A stretch of 64,000 nt of DNA from Bradyrhizobium sp. CB1650 (GCF_029761915.1 NZ_CP121695.1:1426001-1490000); one strand, 5' to 3'; positions 25,069 through 35,631 are shown, numbered from the stretch's first letter. Numbers and translations are program-made. The notes: a model not told the origin generated them from the sequence alone.

Positions 25069-26487
25069 ATGGATAACCGCAGTGACATCTGGCGTGGCGT
25101 CGACACCATCAAGGCGCGTTTCATCGACCTGAGCGACAAGGTCTGGGGCACGCCTGAGGTGTGCTACACCGAGGCGCGGTCCGCCGCCGAGCATCTCGCC
25201 GAGCTGCGTCATCAGGGTTTCCGTATCACCGAGAACGTCGCTGGCATCCCGACGGCGCTGATGGGCGAATGGGGCGAGGGCGGTCCGGTCATCGCCTTCA
25301 TGGGCGAATATGACGCGCTGCCGGGCCTCAGCCAGGAGGCGGGTGTCGCCGAGCATCGTCCGGTCGAGACCGGCGGCCATGGCCACGGCTGCGGTCATAA
25401 TCTGCTCGGCTCCGCGGCGCTGCTTGCCGCGACCGCGGTGAAGGACTGGCTCGCCGAGAACAAGGTGCCGGGCCGCGTGCGCTATTACGGCTGCCCTGCG
25501 GAAGAGGGCGGCGCGGCCAAGGCTTTCATGGTTCGCTCGGGCGCCTTCGCCGACGCCGACATCGCCATCACCTGGCACCCGCACAGCTTCTGGGAAGTGG
25601 CGGTGACGCCGTCGCTCGCCAACACGCGCGCCGACTTCATCTTCACCGGCCGCACCTCGCATGCGGCGGCTTCGCCCCATCTCGGCCGCTCCGCGCTCGA
25701 CGCCGTCGAGCTGATGAATGTCGGCGTGAACTACATGCGCGAGCACATGCCGAGCGATGCGCGCGTGCATTACGCGCTGCTCGATACCGGCGGCATCGCG
25801 CCCAACGTGGTGCAGGCGCATGCGCGGGTACGCTATTCCATTCGCGCCCGTGATCTGCCCGGCATGACCGAGCTGGTCGAGCGCGTCAGCAAGATCGCGC
25901 AGGGCGCGGCGCTGATGACCGAAACCAAGGTCGAGATGAAGATCATCTCCGCGGTCTCGAACATCCTGCCGAACGCGCCGCTGGAGCAGGCGCTGCACCG
26001 GGTCATGGAAGAGCTCGGACCGCCGCATTTCGACGACGCGGATAAGGGCTTTGCCAGCCAGATCCGCGCGACGCTGAGTGAGAAGGACATTTCGTCGGTC
26101 TATTACGCGATCGGCATGGAGCCGACCGATCGTCCGCTCGCCGACTTCCTGGTGCCGCTCGATGCCAAGCGCAATCCGCTGGTCGGCTCGACCGATGTCG
26201 GCGACGTGAGCTGGGTGGTGCCGACGGTACAGGTGCACGCGCCGACGGTTGCAATCGGCACGCCGTTCCACACTTGGCAGGTCGTGGCGCAGGGCAAGAG
26301 CCCGCATGCCCACAAGGCCATGGTGCAGGCTGCCAAGGCCATGGCCGGGCTCGGCATCAAGGCGCTCACGGAACCGGAGCTGATCAAGGCCGCCAAGGCG
26401 GACCTCGCGAAGCGAACCGCCAAGACACCTTATGTCTGCCCGCTGCCGGATCATGTTACGCCGCCGCTCGATATGTCCGTGGCGTAG
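25069..26487 (+). CDS. M20-family amidohydrolase (AbgB-like)
   Basis: A 472-residue cytoplasmic metallo-hydrolase of the peptidase M20D/AbgB group (p-aminobenzoyl-glutamate hydrolase subunit B relatives). Metal-binding motifs include GGHGHGCGHNLLGSAAL (about residues 103-119) and CPAEEGGAAKAF (about 143-154). The dimerisation lobe starts near RADFIFTGRTSHAAASPH, and a late conserved stretch is TDVGDVSWVVPTVQVHAP. It should cleave an amide bond of an N-acyl amino acid or small peptide. It lies 260 bp upstream of a peptide-type ABC importer on the same strand, suggesting it processes the imported compound. Confidence 0.87.
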   Translation: MDNRSDIWRGVDTIKARFIDLSDKVWGTPEVCYTEARSAAEHLAELRHQGFRITENVAGIPTALMGEWGEGGPVIAFMGEYDALPGLSQEAGVAEHRPVETGGHGHGCGHNLLGSAALLAATAVKDWLAENKVPGRVRYYGCPAEEGGAAKAFMVRSGAFADADIAITWHPHSFWEVAVTPSLANTRADFIFTGRTSHAAASPHLGRSALDAVELMNVGVNYMREHMPSDARVHYALLDTGGIAPNVVQAHARVRYSIRARDLPGMTELVERVSKIAQGAALMTETKVEMKIISAVSNILPNAPLEQALHRVMEELGPPHFDDADKGFASQIRATLSEKDISSVYYAIGMEPTDRPLADFLVPLDAKRNPLVGSTDVGDVSWVVPTVQVHAPTVAIGTPFHTWQVVAQGKSPHAHKAMVQAAKAMAGLGIKALTEPELIKAAKADLAKRTAKTPYVCPLPDHVTPPLDMSVA

Positions 26488-26747
26488 AATTTCGTCTCGA
26501 TACTTCGTCTGATCCGGCGAACAAATTTTCCGCAGTGCAACGCGGGTTTCGGCGCGTTTTGACACCGGATTGCCGAGCGGTTGGGCTACGGAACGAAGTT
26601 TTGCCCAACCGAAAGTCAGAAGACCGTTTGCACACACACGGTCCCAGTTGACGCGCGCCCTATTCGGTGTGCCATCTACCGCCAGCCAAACCCGGCGGCC
26701 TCATCGCGGCCGCCTGCATCCGTAAGGGAACCAGACGGGGGACAACC

Positions 26748-28541
26748 ATGCTGGATAAAGAACTGCGTTCGATGATCGACAAGGTGGCGGACGGCAAGAT
26801 GAATCGCCGCGCCTTCATCCAGCGCATGGCGGCCGTCGGCCTCACCGCGCCCTTGGCCAACCAGATCCTCGCGCTAGGCGGTGTCGCCATGGCGGAAGGC
26901 ACCTCGACCTACAAGCCGACCAAGCGTGGTGGTGGCGGTGCGCTGAAGCTGCTGTGGTGGCAGGGTCCGACCCTGCTCAATCCGCATTTCGCCACTGGCA
27001 CCAAGGACCAGGACGGCTCGCGCCTGTTCTATGAGCCGCTCGGCTGCTGGGATCCGGACGGCAACATGAAGCTGGTGCTGGCTGCGGAGATTCCCTCGAT
27101 CCAGAACGGCCTGCTCGCCGCCGACGGCAAATCGGTGACGTGGAAACTGAAGCCGGGCGTGAAGTGGCACGACGGCAAACCGTTCAGCGCCGACGACGTG
27201 GTCTTCACCTGGCAGTACACCAAGGATCCGGCCACGGCGACCGTCACCAGTGGCGTCTATCGCGATATCGTCGTCGAGAAGATCGACGATCTCACGGTCA
27301 AGATCACCTTCCCGAAGCCGACTCCGTTCTGGGCCGACGCCTTCGTCGGCGCCGGCGCCGGCCAGATCCTGCCGAAACATCTGTTCGCCGACTACATCGG
27401 CTCGAAATCGCGGGAGGCCCCGACAAATCTCGCGCCCGTGGGCACCGGTCCCTACAAATTCGTCGAGTTCAAGCCGGGCGATCTCATCCGCGGCGTGATC
27501 AACCCCGACTACCACATGTCGAACCGTCCCTATTTCGACACGATCGAGATGAAGGGCGGCGGCGACGCCGTCTCCGCGGCGCGCGCGGTGATCCAGACCG
27601 GCGAATATGATTTCGGCTGGAACATCCAGGTCGAGGACGACGTCCTCCTGCGCCTGGAGAAGGGCGGCAAAGGCAAGACCATCTATGCCGTGGGCGGTGA
27701 TACCGAGTTCATCGCGCTCAACTTCACCGATCCGAACGTCGAGGTCGACGGCGAGCGCTCCTCGATGAAGACCAAGCATCCGCTGTTCTCGGATCCGGCC
27801 GTGCGCAAGGCGCTGTCGATGCTGGTCGATCGCGAGTCCGTCAAGAAGGCGATCTACGGTCGTGCCGGCCGCACCACCGCGAACTTCCTCAACGGTCCCG
27901 AGAAGTTCGTCTCCAAAAATACCTCCTGGGAGTTCAGCATCGAGAAGGCCTCGAAGCTACTCGACGACGCCGGCTGGAAGCCCGGCGCGGACGGCATCCG
28001 CGAGAAGGACGGCAAGAAACTCAAGCTCGTCTACCAGACCTCGATCAACGGTCCGCGTCAGAAGACCCAGGCGATCGTCAAGCAGGCCTGCCAGAAGGCC
28101 GGTATCGACGTCGAGCTGAAGTCGGTCGTCGCCTCCGTGTTCTTCTCCTCCGACGTCGCCAACCCCGACACCTATCCGAAGTTCTACGCCGACCTCGAGA
28201 TGTTCCAGATCCCGCTGAGCCAGCCGGATCCGTCGCAGCATATGCGCCGCTATCTCTCGACGGCGGCGGCGACCAAGGAGAACAAGTGGCAAGGCACCAA
28301 CTTCCCGCGCTGGGTCAACAAGGACTACGACGAAGCGATCAACGCTGCGGACATGGAGATGGATCCGATCAAGCGCGCCGCGCTCTACATCAAGGCCAAC
28401 GACCTGATGTGGCAGGACACCGTGTTCATTCCCGTGCAGCATCGCCTGAAGGTCGAGGCTGCCGCCAACTCGCTGCGCCCGGTGATCTCGGGTTGGGCCA
28501 ACGAGACCGACAATTTGTTCGATTGGTACCGGGAAGAATGA
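26748..28541 (+). CDS. Peptide/nickel-type ABC transporter substrate-binding protein (family 5)
   Basis: A 597-residue SBP_bac_5 periplasmic binding protein. A Tat-like signal is visible (MNRRAFIQRMAAVGLTAPLA, residues 18-37). Family motifs are KPGVKWHDGKPFSADDVVFTW (about 125-145, with part of it conserved) and GTGPYKFVEFKPGD. The ATG at 26748 was chosen over an upstream frame extension because a GACGGGGG region precedes it and the Tat signal then sits at the right place. It is the first gene of a complete five-gene import operon. The ligand could be a di- or oligopeptide or an N-acyl amino acid, given the amidohydrolase upstream. Confidence 0.92.
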   Translation: MLDKELRSMIDKVADGKMNRRAFIQRMAAVGLTAPLANQILALGGVAMAEGTSTYKPTKRGGGGALKLLWWQGPTLLNPHFATGTKDQDGSRLFYEPLGCWDPDGNMKLVLAAEIPSIQNGLLAADGKSVTWKLKPGVKWHDGKPFSADDVVFTWQYTKDPATATVTSGVYRDIVVEKIDDLTVKITFPKPTPFWADAFVGAGAGQILPKHLFADYIGSKSREAPTNLAPVGTGPYKFVEFKPGDLIRGVINPDYHMSNRPYFDTIEMKGGGDAVSAARAVIQTGEYDFGWNIQVEDDVLLRLEKGGKGKTIYAVGGDTEFIALNFTDPNVEVDGERSSMKTKHPLFSDPAVRKALSMLVDRESVKKAIYGRAGRTTANFLNGPEKFVSKNTSWEFSIEKASKLLDDAGWKPGADGIREKDGKKLKLVYQTSINGPRQKTQAIVKQACQKAGIDVELKSVVASVFFSSDVANPDTYPKFYADLEMFQIPLSQPDPSQHMRRYLSTAAATKENKWQGTNFPRWVNKDYDEAINAADMEMDPIKRAALYIKANDLMWQDTVFIPVQHRLKVEAAANSLRPVISGWANETDNLFDWYREE

Positions 28542-28570
28542 TCACGCACGCCTAGGCGGGTCGTTCCCTC

Positions 28571-29530
28571 ATGAGTCAGTATGTCCTGCGTCGTCTGATG
28601 ATCGCGATTCCGAGCCTGCTCGGAATCTCGCTCGTGCTGTTTGTCGTGCTGGCGCTCGCGCCAGGCGATCCGTTCTCGGAACTGGCGACCAATCCGAACG
28701 TGCCGCCCGAAGTGCAGGCCGCACTTCGGGCGAAGTTCGGCCTCGACGACCCGATCTACCTGCGTTACCTGCACTGGCTCTCCGCCATGGCGCATGGCGA
28801 CTGGGGCTTCTCCTTCGTCAGCCGGGTGGACGTGGACACGCTCATCCTGCAGCGCCTGCCGGCTACGCTCTACGTGATCGGCTCCGCGCAGATCCTGGCG
28901 CTGCTGATCGCGATTCCGGTCGGCGTCTATGCCGCGACGAAGCCGTATTCGCTGTTCGACCAGATCGCGAACACGCTCGCCTTCGTCGGCTTCTCGCTGC
29001 CGACCTTCTTCACCGGCATCCTGTTCATCCTGATCTTCTCGGTCACGCTGGACTGGCTGCCCTTCGTCTATTCCACCGACATCAAGGCGACCGGCATCCG
29101 CTGGGTGCTCGAGATGATCCGGCAGGCGATCATGCCGGTGATGGTGCTCGGCCTGTTCCAGGCGGCGTCGATGACGCGCTTCGTGCGCTCGGCGATGCTG
29201 GATGTGATCAGGCTCGATTACGTCACCACGGCGCGGGCCAAGGGCCTCGGCCAGGCCAAGGTCATCGTCAAGCACGTGATGCGCAACGCCATGATCCCGG
29301 TAGTCACGCTGATCGCGCTGCAGATGCCCGCGGTGTTCGGCGGCGCCATCGTCACCGAGCAGATCTTCCGCATTCCCGGCATCGGCTCGCTCCTGATCTC
29401 CTCCATTCTCGCCAACGACACGCCGGTCGTGATGGCCGTCACCTTCGTTTTCGCGTGCCTCGTCGTGCTGTTCAATCTCATCGCGGACGTTCTGTATGGC
29501 TGGCTTGACCCTCGCATCTCCCTCCGCTGA
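28571..29530 (+). CDS. Peptide-type ABC transporter permease (DppB/OppB family)
   Basis: A 319-residue membrane protein with six helices. The start MSQYVLRRLMIAIPSLLGIS is typical of DppB. The EAA loop (DYVTTARAKGLGQAKVIVKHVMRNA) lies about residues 217-241. It pairs with the next permease, whose start overlaps its end by 35 bp, so translation is coupled. Confidence 0.93.
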   Translation: MSQYVLRRLMIAIPSLLGISLVLFVVLALAPGDPFSELATNPNVPPEVQAALRAKFGLDDPIYLRYLHWLSAMAHGDWGFSFVSRVDVDTLILQRLPATLYVIGSAQILALLIAIPVGVYAATKPYSLFDQIANTLAFVGFSLPTFFTGILFILIFSVTLDWLPFVYSTDIKATGIRWVLEMIRQAIMPVMVLGLFQAASMTRFVRSAMLDVIRLDYVTTARAKGLGQAKVIVKHVMRNAMIPVVTLIALQMPAVFGGAIVTEQIFRIPGIGSLLISSILANDTPVVMAVTFVFACLVVLFNLIADVLYGWLDPRISLR

Positions 29531-30425
29531 GCGGACCACCCAGCGGGCCGCCTATTCGCCCTGGCGCGAGACGTGGCGGCGCTATCGCCGCCACCGGCTT
29601 GCCGTGGTCAGTGCCTTCCTGCTCCTGCTGCTGGTTCTGGCGGTGGTGGTCGGTCCGTTCGTCTGGCGCGTCAAGATCAACGACATCGACATCGTGGCCG
29701 GCCTGCAAGGGCCTTCGTTCACCCATCCCTTCGGCACCGACGACCTCGGCCAGGACATTCTGGCGCGCATGATCTACGGCGGCCGCATCTCGCTCGCGGT
29801 CGGGCTTGCCGCGATGCTGGTGTCGGTGTTCGTCGGCACGCTGATCGGGGCGCTCGCCGGCATGTCGCGCGGCGCGCTCGGGCACGGATTGATGTGGCTC
29901 ACCGACCTGTTCCTGTCGCTGCCGCAACTGCCGCTGCTGCTCCTGCTCATCTACCTCTTCCGCGACGGGCTGAAGACGATGTTCGGTCCCGAGGGCGGCA
30001 TCTTCATCCTGATCGTGCTCGTGATCGGGGGCTTGCGCTGGATGCCGGTCGCGCGCCTCGTGCGCGCGCAGTTCCTCTCGATCCGCGAGAAGGAGTTCGT
30101 CGAAGCGGCGCGCGCGCTCGGCGCGAGCCCGGTGCGGCAGGTAGTGCGCCACATCCTGCCCAACGCGGTCGGTCCGGTGATCATCGCCGGCACCATCGAC
30201 GTCGCTGCCGCCATCATCGCCGAGTCCACGCTCTCCTTCCTAGGCCTCGGCTTCCCGCCGGATACGCCGACCTGGGGACGGCTGCTGTTCGATGCCAAGG
30301 ACTTCCTCGACATCGGCCCGCACTGGGCGCTGTTTCCGGGCGGCGCGATCTTCGTCGCGGTGGTCGCCATCAACTTCATCGGTGACGGGCTGCGCGACGC
30401 GCTCGACGCACGACGGGTGATCTGA
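29496..30425 (+). CDS. Peptide-type ABC transporter permease (DppC/OppC family)
   Basis: A 309-residue membrane protein. The early helix and the motif HPFGTDDLGQDILARMIYG (about residues 76-94) are DppC hallmarks. The EAA loop reads EFVEAARALGASPVRQVVRHI (about 199-219). The ATG at 29496 lies inside the end of the preceding permease gene (35-bp overlap). Its own stop overlaps the next gene's ATG by one base. Confidence 0.93.
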   Translation: MAGLTLASPSAERTTQRAAYSPWRETWRRYRRHRLAVVSAFLLLLLVLAVVVGPFVWRVKINDIDIVAGLQGPSFTHPFGTDDLGQDILARMIYGGRISLAVGLAAMLVSVFVGTLIGALAGMSRGALGHGLMWLTDLFLSLPQLPLLLLLIYLFRDGLKTMFGPEGGIFILIVLVIGGLRWMPVARLVRAQFLSIREKEFVEAARALGASPVRQVVRHILPNAVGPVIIAGTIDVAAAIIAESTLSFLGLGFPPDTPTWGRLLFDAKDFLDIGPHWALFPGGAIFVAVVAINFIGDGLRDALDARRVI

Positions 30426-31405
30426 TGGCGCCGCTGCTCGAGATCAAGGGCCTGAAAACCCACTTCTCCACCGACGACGGCATTTTGCAGGCCGTCGACG
30501 GCGTCGACATCTCCATCAACAGGGGCGAAACGCTCTGCGTCGTCGGCGAATCCGGCTGCGGCAAGACCGTGACCGCGATGTCGATCCTGAAGCTGATCGC
30601 GATGCCGCCGGGCCGCATCGCGGCCGGCGAGATCATCTTCGAGGGGCGCGACCTCGTGCCGCTGACGAGCCAGCAGCTTGACGAGATCCGCGCCAAGGAG
30701 ATCGGCTTCATCTTCCAGGAGCCGATGACCTCGCTCAATCCCGTGCTCACCATCGGGGAGCAGATCGCCGAGAGCCTGCGCCGCCACGAGGCCGTGACCA
30801 GGAAGCAGGCGCTCGAGCGCACCATCGAGATGCTGAAGCTGGTGCAGATCCCGAACGCGGAAGGGCGCGTGCACCATTATCCGCATCAGTTCTCCGGAGG
30901 CATGCGCCAGCGCGTCATGATCGCGATGGCGCTCGCCTGCAAGCCGAAGCTCGTCATCGCCGATGAGCCGACCACGGCGCTCGACGTCACCATCCAGGCG
31001 CAGATCCTCGACCTCCTGCAGGACATGAAGGAGCGCTTCGGCATGGCGGTGATGCTGATCACCCATGCCATGGGCGTCGTCGCCGAGACCGCGCAGCGCG
31101 TGGTCGTGATGTATGCCGGCAAGGTTGTGGAGGAGGCGCCGGTCGACGAGCTCTTCGGCGATCCGCGTCATCCCTATACCCAAGGCCTGATCCGCTCGAT
31201 CCCGCGAATCGATCTCGACAGCGAGCACAAGACGCGGCTGGAGGCGATCGGCGGCTCGGTGCCGATCCTGATCAATCCGCCGGTCGGCTGCCGTTTTGCC
31301 CCACGTTGCCGCTTTGCCATGGGCATCTGCACCGAGAAGGAGCCGTTGCTGCGCGAGATCGCGCCCGGCCACCGCATGGCCTGTCATCTGGGAGACGCGT
31401 CATGA
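30425..31405 (+). CDS. Peptide-type ABC transporter ATP-binding protein (DppD/OppD family)
   Basis: A 326-residue ATPase. Walker A is GESGCGKT (about residues 40-47), the signature is [12 protein letters not shown] (about 157-168) and Walker B is [12 protein letters not shown] (about 177-188). The C-terminal oligopeptide-transporter extension with [17 protein letters not shown] may bind an iron-sulfur cluster, as in DppD relatives. It starts at the stop codon of the permease and ends four bases into the next ATPase gene. Confidence 0.93.
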   Translation: MAPLLEIKGLKTHFSTDDGILQAVDGVDISINRGETLCVVGESGCGKTVTAMSILKLIAMPPGRIAAGEIIFEGRDLVPLTSQQLDEIRAKEIGFIFQEPMTSLNPVLTIGEQIAESLRRHEAVTRKQALERTIEMLKLVQIPNAEGRVHHYPHQFSGGMRQRVMIAMALACKPKLVIADEPTTALDVTIQAQILDLLQDMKERFGMAVMLITHAMGVVAETAQRVVVMYAGKVVEEAPVDELFGDPRHPYTQGLIRSIPRIDLDSEHKTRLEAIGGSVPILINPPVGCRFAPRCRFAMGICTEKEPLLREIAPGHRMACHLGDAS

Positions 31406-32370
31406 GCGAACCCTTGCTGCGCGTCTCCGGACTGAAGAAGCACTTTCCCGTGCTCGGCGGCCTGTTGTCGCGCCAGGTCGGCAGCGTCTATGCGGTCGAC
31501 GGCGTGTCGTTCTCGGTCAATCGCGGCGAGACGCTCGGGCTCGTCGGCGAATCCGGCTGCGGCAAGTCCACCACGGGTCGCTGCGTGCTGCGCCTGATCG
31601 AGCCGACCGAAGGCGACGTGGTCTTCGACGGCCAGGACGTATGCAAGCTCGGCGGCAACCATCTGCGCGCGATGCGGCGGAACATGCAGCTCGTCTTCCA
31701 GGACCCGTTCGCCTCGCTCAATCCGCGCATGACCGTCGGCGCGATCCTCAGCGAAGCCTTCACCATCCACAATCTCGCATCCTCCGCCAAGGAGCGGGAG
31801 GAGCGCGTCGCGGGGCTGCTCGTGAAGGTCGGCCTCAAGGCCGAGCACATGCGCCGCTATCCGCACGAATTCTCCGGCGGCCAGCGCCAGCGCATCGTGA
31901 TTGCCCGTGCGCTCGCGGTCGAACCAAAACTGATCGTCTGCGACGAGCCGGTCTCCGCCCTCGACGTCTCGATCCAGGCGCAGGTCATCAACCTCCTGGA
32001 GGACCTCCAGGCCGAGCTCAATCTCACCTATCTCTTCGTCGCGCACGACCTCTCGGTGGTCGAGCACATCTCCGACCGCGTGGCCGTGATGTATCTCGGC
32101 CGCATTGTCGAAATTGCGAAGGCGAGCGACCTCTACCGCAATCCGCAGCACCCCTACACCCAGGCGCTGCTCTCGGCCGTCCCGGTGCCGGATCCGAAAT
32201 TCAAGCGCAACCGCGTTCGCCTGAAAGGCGACGTGCCGAGCCCGATGAAGCCGCCCAAGGGCTGCCATTTCCACACCCGCTGTCCGATCGCCCAGCCGCG
32301 CTGCTCGGAGAGCGCGCCGGAGCTGAAGGAGGGGGCGGGCGGTCACGCCGTGGCGTGTCATCTGGCCTGA
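31402..32370 (+). CDS. Peptide-type ABC transporter ATP-binding protein (DppF/OppF family)
   Basis: A 322-residue ATPase, the partner of the preceding one. Walker A is GESGCGKST, the signature is [15 protein letters not shown] and Walker B is [12 protein letters not shown]. The C-terminal extension has [15 protein letters not shown]. The ATG at 31402 overlaps the upstream stop codon (ATGA), so it is translationally coupled. The frame continues upstream but reads into the DppD-like gene out of frame. Confidence 0.93.
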   Translation: MSEPLLRVSGLKKHFPVLGGLLSRQVGSVYAVDGVSFSVNRGETLGLVGESGCGKSTTGRCVLRLIEPTEGDVVFDGQDVCKLGGNHLRAMRRNMQLVFQDPFASLNPRMTVGAILSEAFTIHNLASSAKEREERVAGLLVKVGLKAEHMRRYPHEFSGGQRQRIVIARALAVEPKLIVCDEPVSALDVSIQAQVINLLEDLQAELNLTYLFVAHDLSVVEHISDRVAVMYLGRIVEIAKASDLYRNPQHPYTQALLSAVPVPDPKFKRNRVRLKGDVPSPMKPPKGCHFHTRCPIAQPRCSESAPELKEGAGGHAVACHLA

Positions 32371-32435
32371 GACGTGAGCTGCGCATGTGAGATCGGGCTT
32401 GATCCGAGACGGATCGGTCCGGAAGCGGGGGAGCA

Positions 32436-33686
32436 ATGAGCCAGATAGAGAGTGTCGGTCTTGCCGGTGTCGACGTGCGGCCGTCAATGGATGCGGACAC
32501 GGAGGCACGCCGTGCGCTATGGGCATCGGCGCTGGGCTACGCCATGGATGGGTTCGACCTTCTCATCCTCGGCTTCATGCTGACGGCGATTTCCAGGGAT
32601 CTTCATCTCACGCAGCCGCAGGCCGCCTCGCTGGTGACGGGGACTCTGGTCGGCGCAGTCGTCGGCGGCGTCATCTTCGGCATGTTGTCCGACCGGCTTG
32701 GCCGGGTCCGTGTGCTGACCTGGAGTATCGTCCTGTTCGCAGTCTTCACCGGGCTCTGCGCGCTGGCGCAGGGCTATTGGGATCTCTTGACCTACCGGGC
32801 CATCGCCGGGATCGGTCTCGGCGGCGAGTTCGGCATCGGCATGGCGCTGGTGGCGGAGGCCTGGCCACCGGCGAAGCGCGCGCGGGCGACGTCTTATGTC
32901 GGACTCGGATGGCAATTCGGCGTGCTCACCGCGGCGCTGGTGACGCCGATCCTGCTGCCCCTCATCGGCTGGCGCGGGATGTTCGCGATCGGCGTGTTTC
33001 CGGCCCTCGTCGCCTACGTGATACGGCGCAAGCTCCATGAGCCCGATGTATTCGTGGCGCACAAGGCGAAGGCGACCGATGCCGGCTCCTCGCTGCGCGC
33101 GCTCGTGGCCGATGGCGAGACGACCAGGATCAGCCTCGGGATGATCATCCTCTGCTCGGTGCAGAATTTCGGTTACTACGGCATCATGATCTGGCTGCCG
33201 AATTATCTCTCGACACGGTTCGGCTATGGCCTGATGCAATCGGCGATCTGGACCGCGGTCACAATCGCCGGCATGGCGCTCGGCATCTTCCTGTTCGGCC
33301 ACGCCGCCGATCGTTTCGGTCGCCGCCCGGCGTTCCTGACCTATATGCTGGGCGCGGCCGTCATGGTGGTCGTCTATTCGCAATTGACCGGGGCGACGGC
33401 ACTGTTGATCGGCGGAGCGGTGATGGGCTTCTTCGTCAACGGCATGCTCGGCGGTTACGGCGCGCTGATGAGCGAGCTATATCCGACTGCGGCGCGCGCC
33501 ACCGCGCAAAACGTGTTCTTCAATATCGGTCGCGCGGTCGCCGGCTTCGGTCCGCTGGTGGTCGGAATCGTCAGTGCGGCTTACGGCTTCCCGACCGCGA
33601 TCGCCGGTCTCGCGCTGCTTTACATCCTCGATATCGTGGCGCTGCTCGCGCTGATCCCCGAGCGACGCGGCGTCGATCTCGCCTGA
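32436..33686 (+). CDS. MFS transporter, aromatic acid:H+ symporter type
   Basis: A 416-residue twelve-helix transporter. The motif GYAMDGFDLLILGFML in TM1 (about residues 33-48), the GMLSDRLGRVRVL loop 2-3 signature, and GIGLGGEFGIGMALVAE in TM4 match the AAHS/MFS sugar-porter-like group (PcaK, MhpT relatives). It lies 65 bp after the peptide-importer operon on the same strand and might be read through from it. The substrate is probably an organic or aromatic acid, unproven. Confidence 0.87.
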   Translation: MSQIESVGLAGVDVRPSMDADTEARRALWASALGYAMDGFDLLILGFMLTAISRDLHLTQPQAASLVTGTLVGAVVGGVIFGMLSDRLGRVRVLTWSIVLFAVFTGLCALAQGYWDLLTYRAIAGIGLGGEFGIGMALVAEAWPPAKRARATSYVGLGWQFGVLTAALVTPILLPLIGWRGMFAIGVFPALVAYVIRRKLHEPDVFVAHKAKATDAGSSLRALVADGETTRISLGMIILCSVQNFGYYGIMIWLPNYLSTRFGYGLMQSAIWTAVTIAGMALGIFLFGHAADRFGRRPAFLTYMLGAAVMVVVYSQLTGATALLIGGAVMGFFVNGMLGGYGALMSELYPTAARATAQNVFFNIGRAVAGFGPLVVGIVSAAYGFPTAIAGLALLYILDIVALLALIPERRGVDLA

Positions 33687-33726
33687 CCTGCATCCGGCCG
33701 CTACGCCCGGTGAGCGGTCGACCTCG

Positions 33727-35631
33727 TCACGCGCTCCTGGCGGGCCAGGGCACGACCTGCCCGGACATCACCTGTCGGTCGCGGCCGCCGTCCTTGGCCG
33801 CATAGAGCGCGCGGTCTGCGGCCGCGACCAGCGCGCTGCAGTCCGTTGTGGTCTGGGATGGTAGCGCCGTCGCGGCGCCCACGCTCACGGTGACGAGCCG
33901 TGACGGCAGATTCTGCGCATGCAGCATGGCGAGATCGCGCAACGCGGCGCGAATCGCCTCGCCGACCTCGGCGCAGCCATGCGCGCCGGTGTTCGGCAAC
34001 AGCACCGCGAATTCCTCGCCGCCGTAGCGCGCCGCAAGGTCGGCCGGACGCTTCGCGTGGGCGGACAGAATCCGGCCCAGCGCGCGCAGGCACCCATCGC
34101 CCGCCACATGTCCGTAGTGGTCGTTGAATTTCTTGAAGTGATCGACATCGATCAGCAGGAGCGATATCTGCGTGCCGTCCCGCCGGGCGCGCGCCCATTC
34201 GTCGGCGAGGCGCTCGTCAAAGGTGCGGCGGTTGGCGAGCCCGGTCAGGCCGTCGGTCGTTGCAAGCGAAGCGAGCTTGTCCTGCAAGTCCTTTTGCTCA
34301 GTCATGTCGCGCACCACCGCGACGACGCCGTCGATCTCGCCGCTGTCGGAAGCCCGGGTCACGTGCAGAGCCGCCTCGGCCCAGATCTCGCCCTTCTCGC
34401 GATGGCGCTGGCGATAGACGAACCGCGCCTCCTCGGCCTCACCGTTCTTCAGCGCGGCAATGGCCTGCTCGACGCGTTCCATGTCCTCCTGGTGAATGCC
34501 GGCCACGGCCGACGTGCCGAGCAGTTCGTCGGGAGACCATCCGATGATGCGTGCGCATGACGGAGAGACATAGAGCAGCCGGTTATCCAGCCCGATCCGG
34601 CTCACCATGTCGCTGGATTGTTCGGCCAACAGGCGGAAATGGGCTTCCTTCGCGGCCAGCGCCTGCGCCATGCGCTGCCGTTGCGAGAGCTGACGGACCA
34701 GATAGAAGCCGATCGTCGCGATCAGCAGAACGAGACCGAGGACGACGGTCATGCGCGAGATCGCCGCGCGGCGCCAGGGGGCCAGCACGTCATCCTGCGA
34801 CTTGCTCGCCAGCACCATCAGGGGATAGCGGCTGCTGCGCTGGTAGTAGCTCAGCCGTTGCACGTCATCGAGCGGGGACCTGAAATAGTAGACCGCCGCA
34901 GCCGGCCGGCTTGCCCATTGGCTGAACAGCGGCGCATTGGACAGGTCGCGTCCGACGAAGGCGCCGCTCTCGTCGTGGCTGCGCGCCAGCATGATGCCGT
35001 CGTTGCTCAGCAGCGACGCCGAGCCGTTCGGTCCGAAGTCGAAGCGCTCGTAGAACTTGACGAAATAGGCGACGTCGATCGTGAGCAGGGCAACGCCGGC
35101 GAAGCTGCCGTCGGGATGGTTGATCCGGCGCGAGGCCGTGATGATCCATTGACCGCCGGCGCGGCTCTTGACCGGCCTTCCGATCAGCGTGCCCCGATCC
35201 GGCGAATTGCGGTGATGCTGGAAATATGCACGGTCGCTGTTGTTGAACTTGGAGAAGTCGACGCGCTCGGTCGTGGCAAGCCACCGGCCGGTGTCGTCGT
35301 AGACGAAGATGCCGCGGATGCGGTCCGATGATTTGCGTGTGGGCAGATAGGTCTGGAGCTTGGCGATCGTGTCCGGGCCCGTTCCATCGAGCTCGAGCCG
35401 GTGGACCAGCCCGACCAGGATCGTATCGACGAGCTCGAACGTGTCGTCTGCATGCTGGACCAGCGACTGCGCGAGATTGGCGACGTCGATTTCGGCGTTC
35501 CTGAGTTCGGTGTTGCGCGTCTCCCATTCGCGCCAGCCGCTCAGGCCCAGGATGGCGGCGCAGATCAGCACGATGAATCCCGCTGCCCAGAGCGGAAGAC
35601 GCGTCTTGCCGAGTTCGCGGCCCGTGACCAT
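33727..35631 (-). CDS. Diguanylate cyclase with periplasmic Cache-type sensor and PAS domain
   Basis: A 634-residue membrane protein. TM1 (about residues 13-31) is followed by a large periplasmic sensor of double-Cache type (about 40-285, with GIFVYDDTGRWLATT and GRPVKSRAGGQW). TM2 is near 293-312, then PAS (about 325-445) and GGDEF (about 455-625). The active site reads RYGGEEFAVL, with an RxxD inhibitory site (RPAD) five residues before. No EAL domain, so it makes c-di-GMP only. A TTG at 35721 and an ATG at 35691 would lengthen it; the ATG at 35631 has the best GGAG ribosome site. The gene is alone. Confidence 0.92.
   Translation of the reverse strand: MVTGRELGKTRLPLWAAGFIVLICAAILGLSGWREWETRNTELRNAEIDVANLAQSLVQHADDTFELVDTILVGLVHRLELDGTGPDTIAKLQTYLPTRKSSDRIRGIFVYDDTGRWLATTERVDFSKFNNSDRAYFQHHRNSPDRGTLIGRPVKSRAGGQWIITASRRINHPDGSFAGVALLTIDVAYFVKFYERFDFGPNGSASLLSNDGIMLARSHDESGAFVGRDLSNAPLFSQWASRPAAAVYYFRSPLDDVQRLSYYQRSSRYPLMVLASKSQDDVLAPWRRAAISRMTVVLGLVLLIATIGFYLVRQLSQRQRMAQALAAKEAHFRLLAEQSSDMVSRIGLDNRLLYVSPSCARIIGWSPDELLGTSAVAGIHQEDMERVEQAIAALKNGEAEEARFVYRQRHREKGEIWAEAALHVTRASDSGEIDGVVAVVRDMTEQKDLQDKLASLATTDGLTGLANRRTFDERLADEWARARRDGTQISLLLIDVDHFKKFNDHYGHVAGDGCLRALGRILSAHAKRPADLAARYGGEEFAVLLPNTGAHGCAEVGEAIRAALRDLAMLHAQNLPSRLVTVSVGAATALPSQTTTDCSALVAAADRALYAAKDGGRDRQVMSGQVVPWPARSA

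Noticed and set aside
24961..26637. A 558-residue open frame on the minus strand
   Set aside because: Antisense to the M20 amidohydrolase, whose metal motifs are clear on the plus strand.
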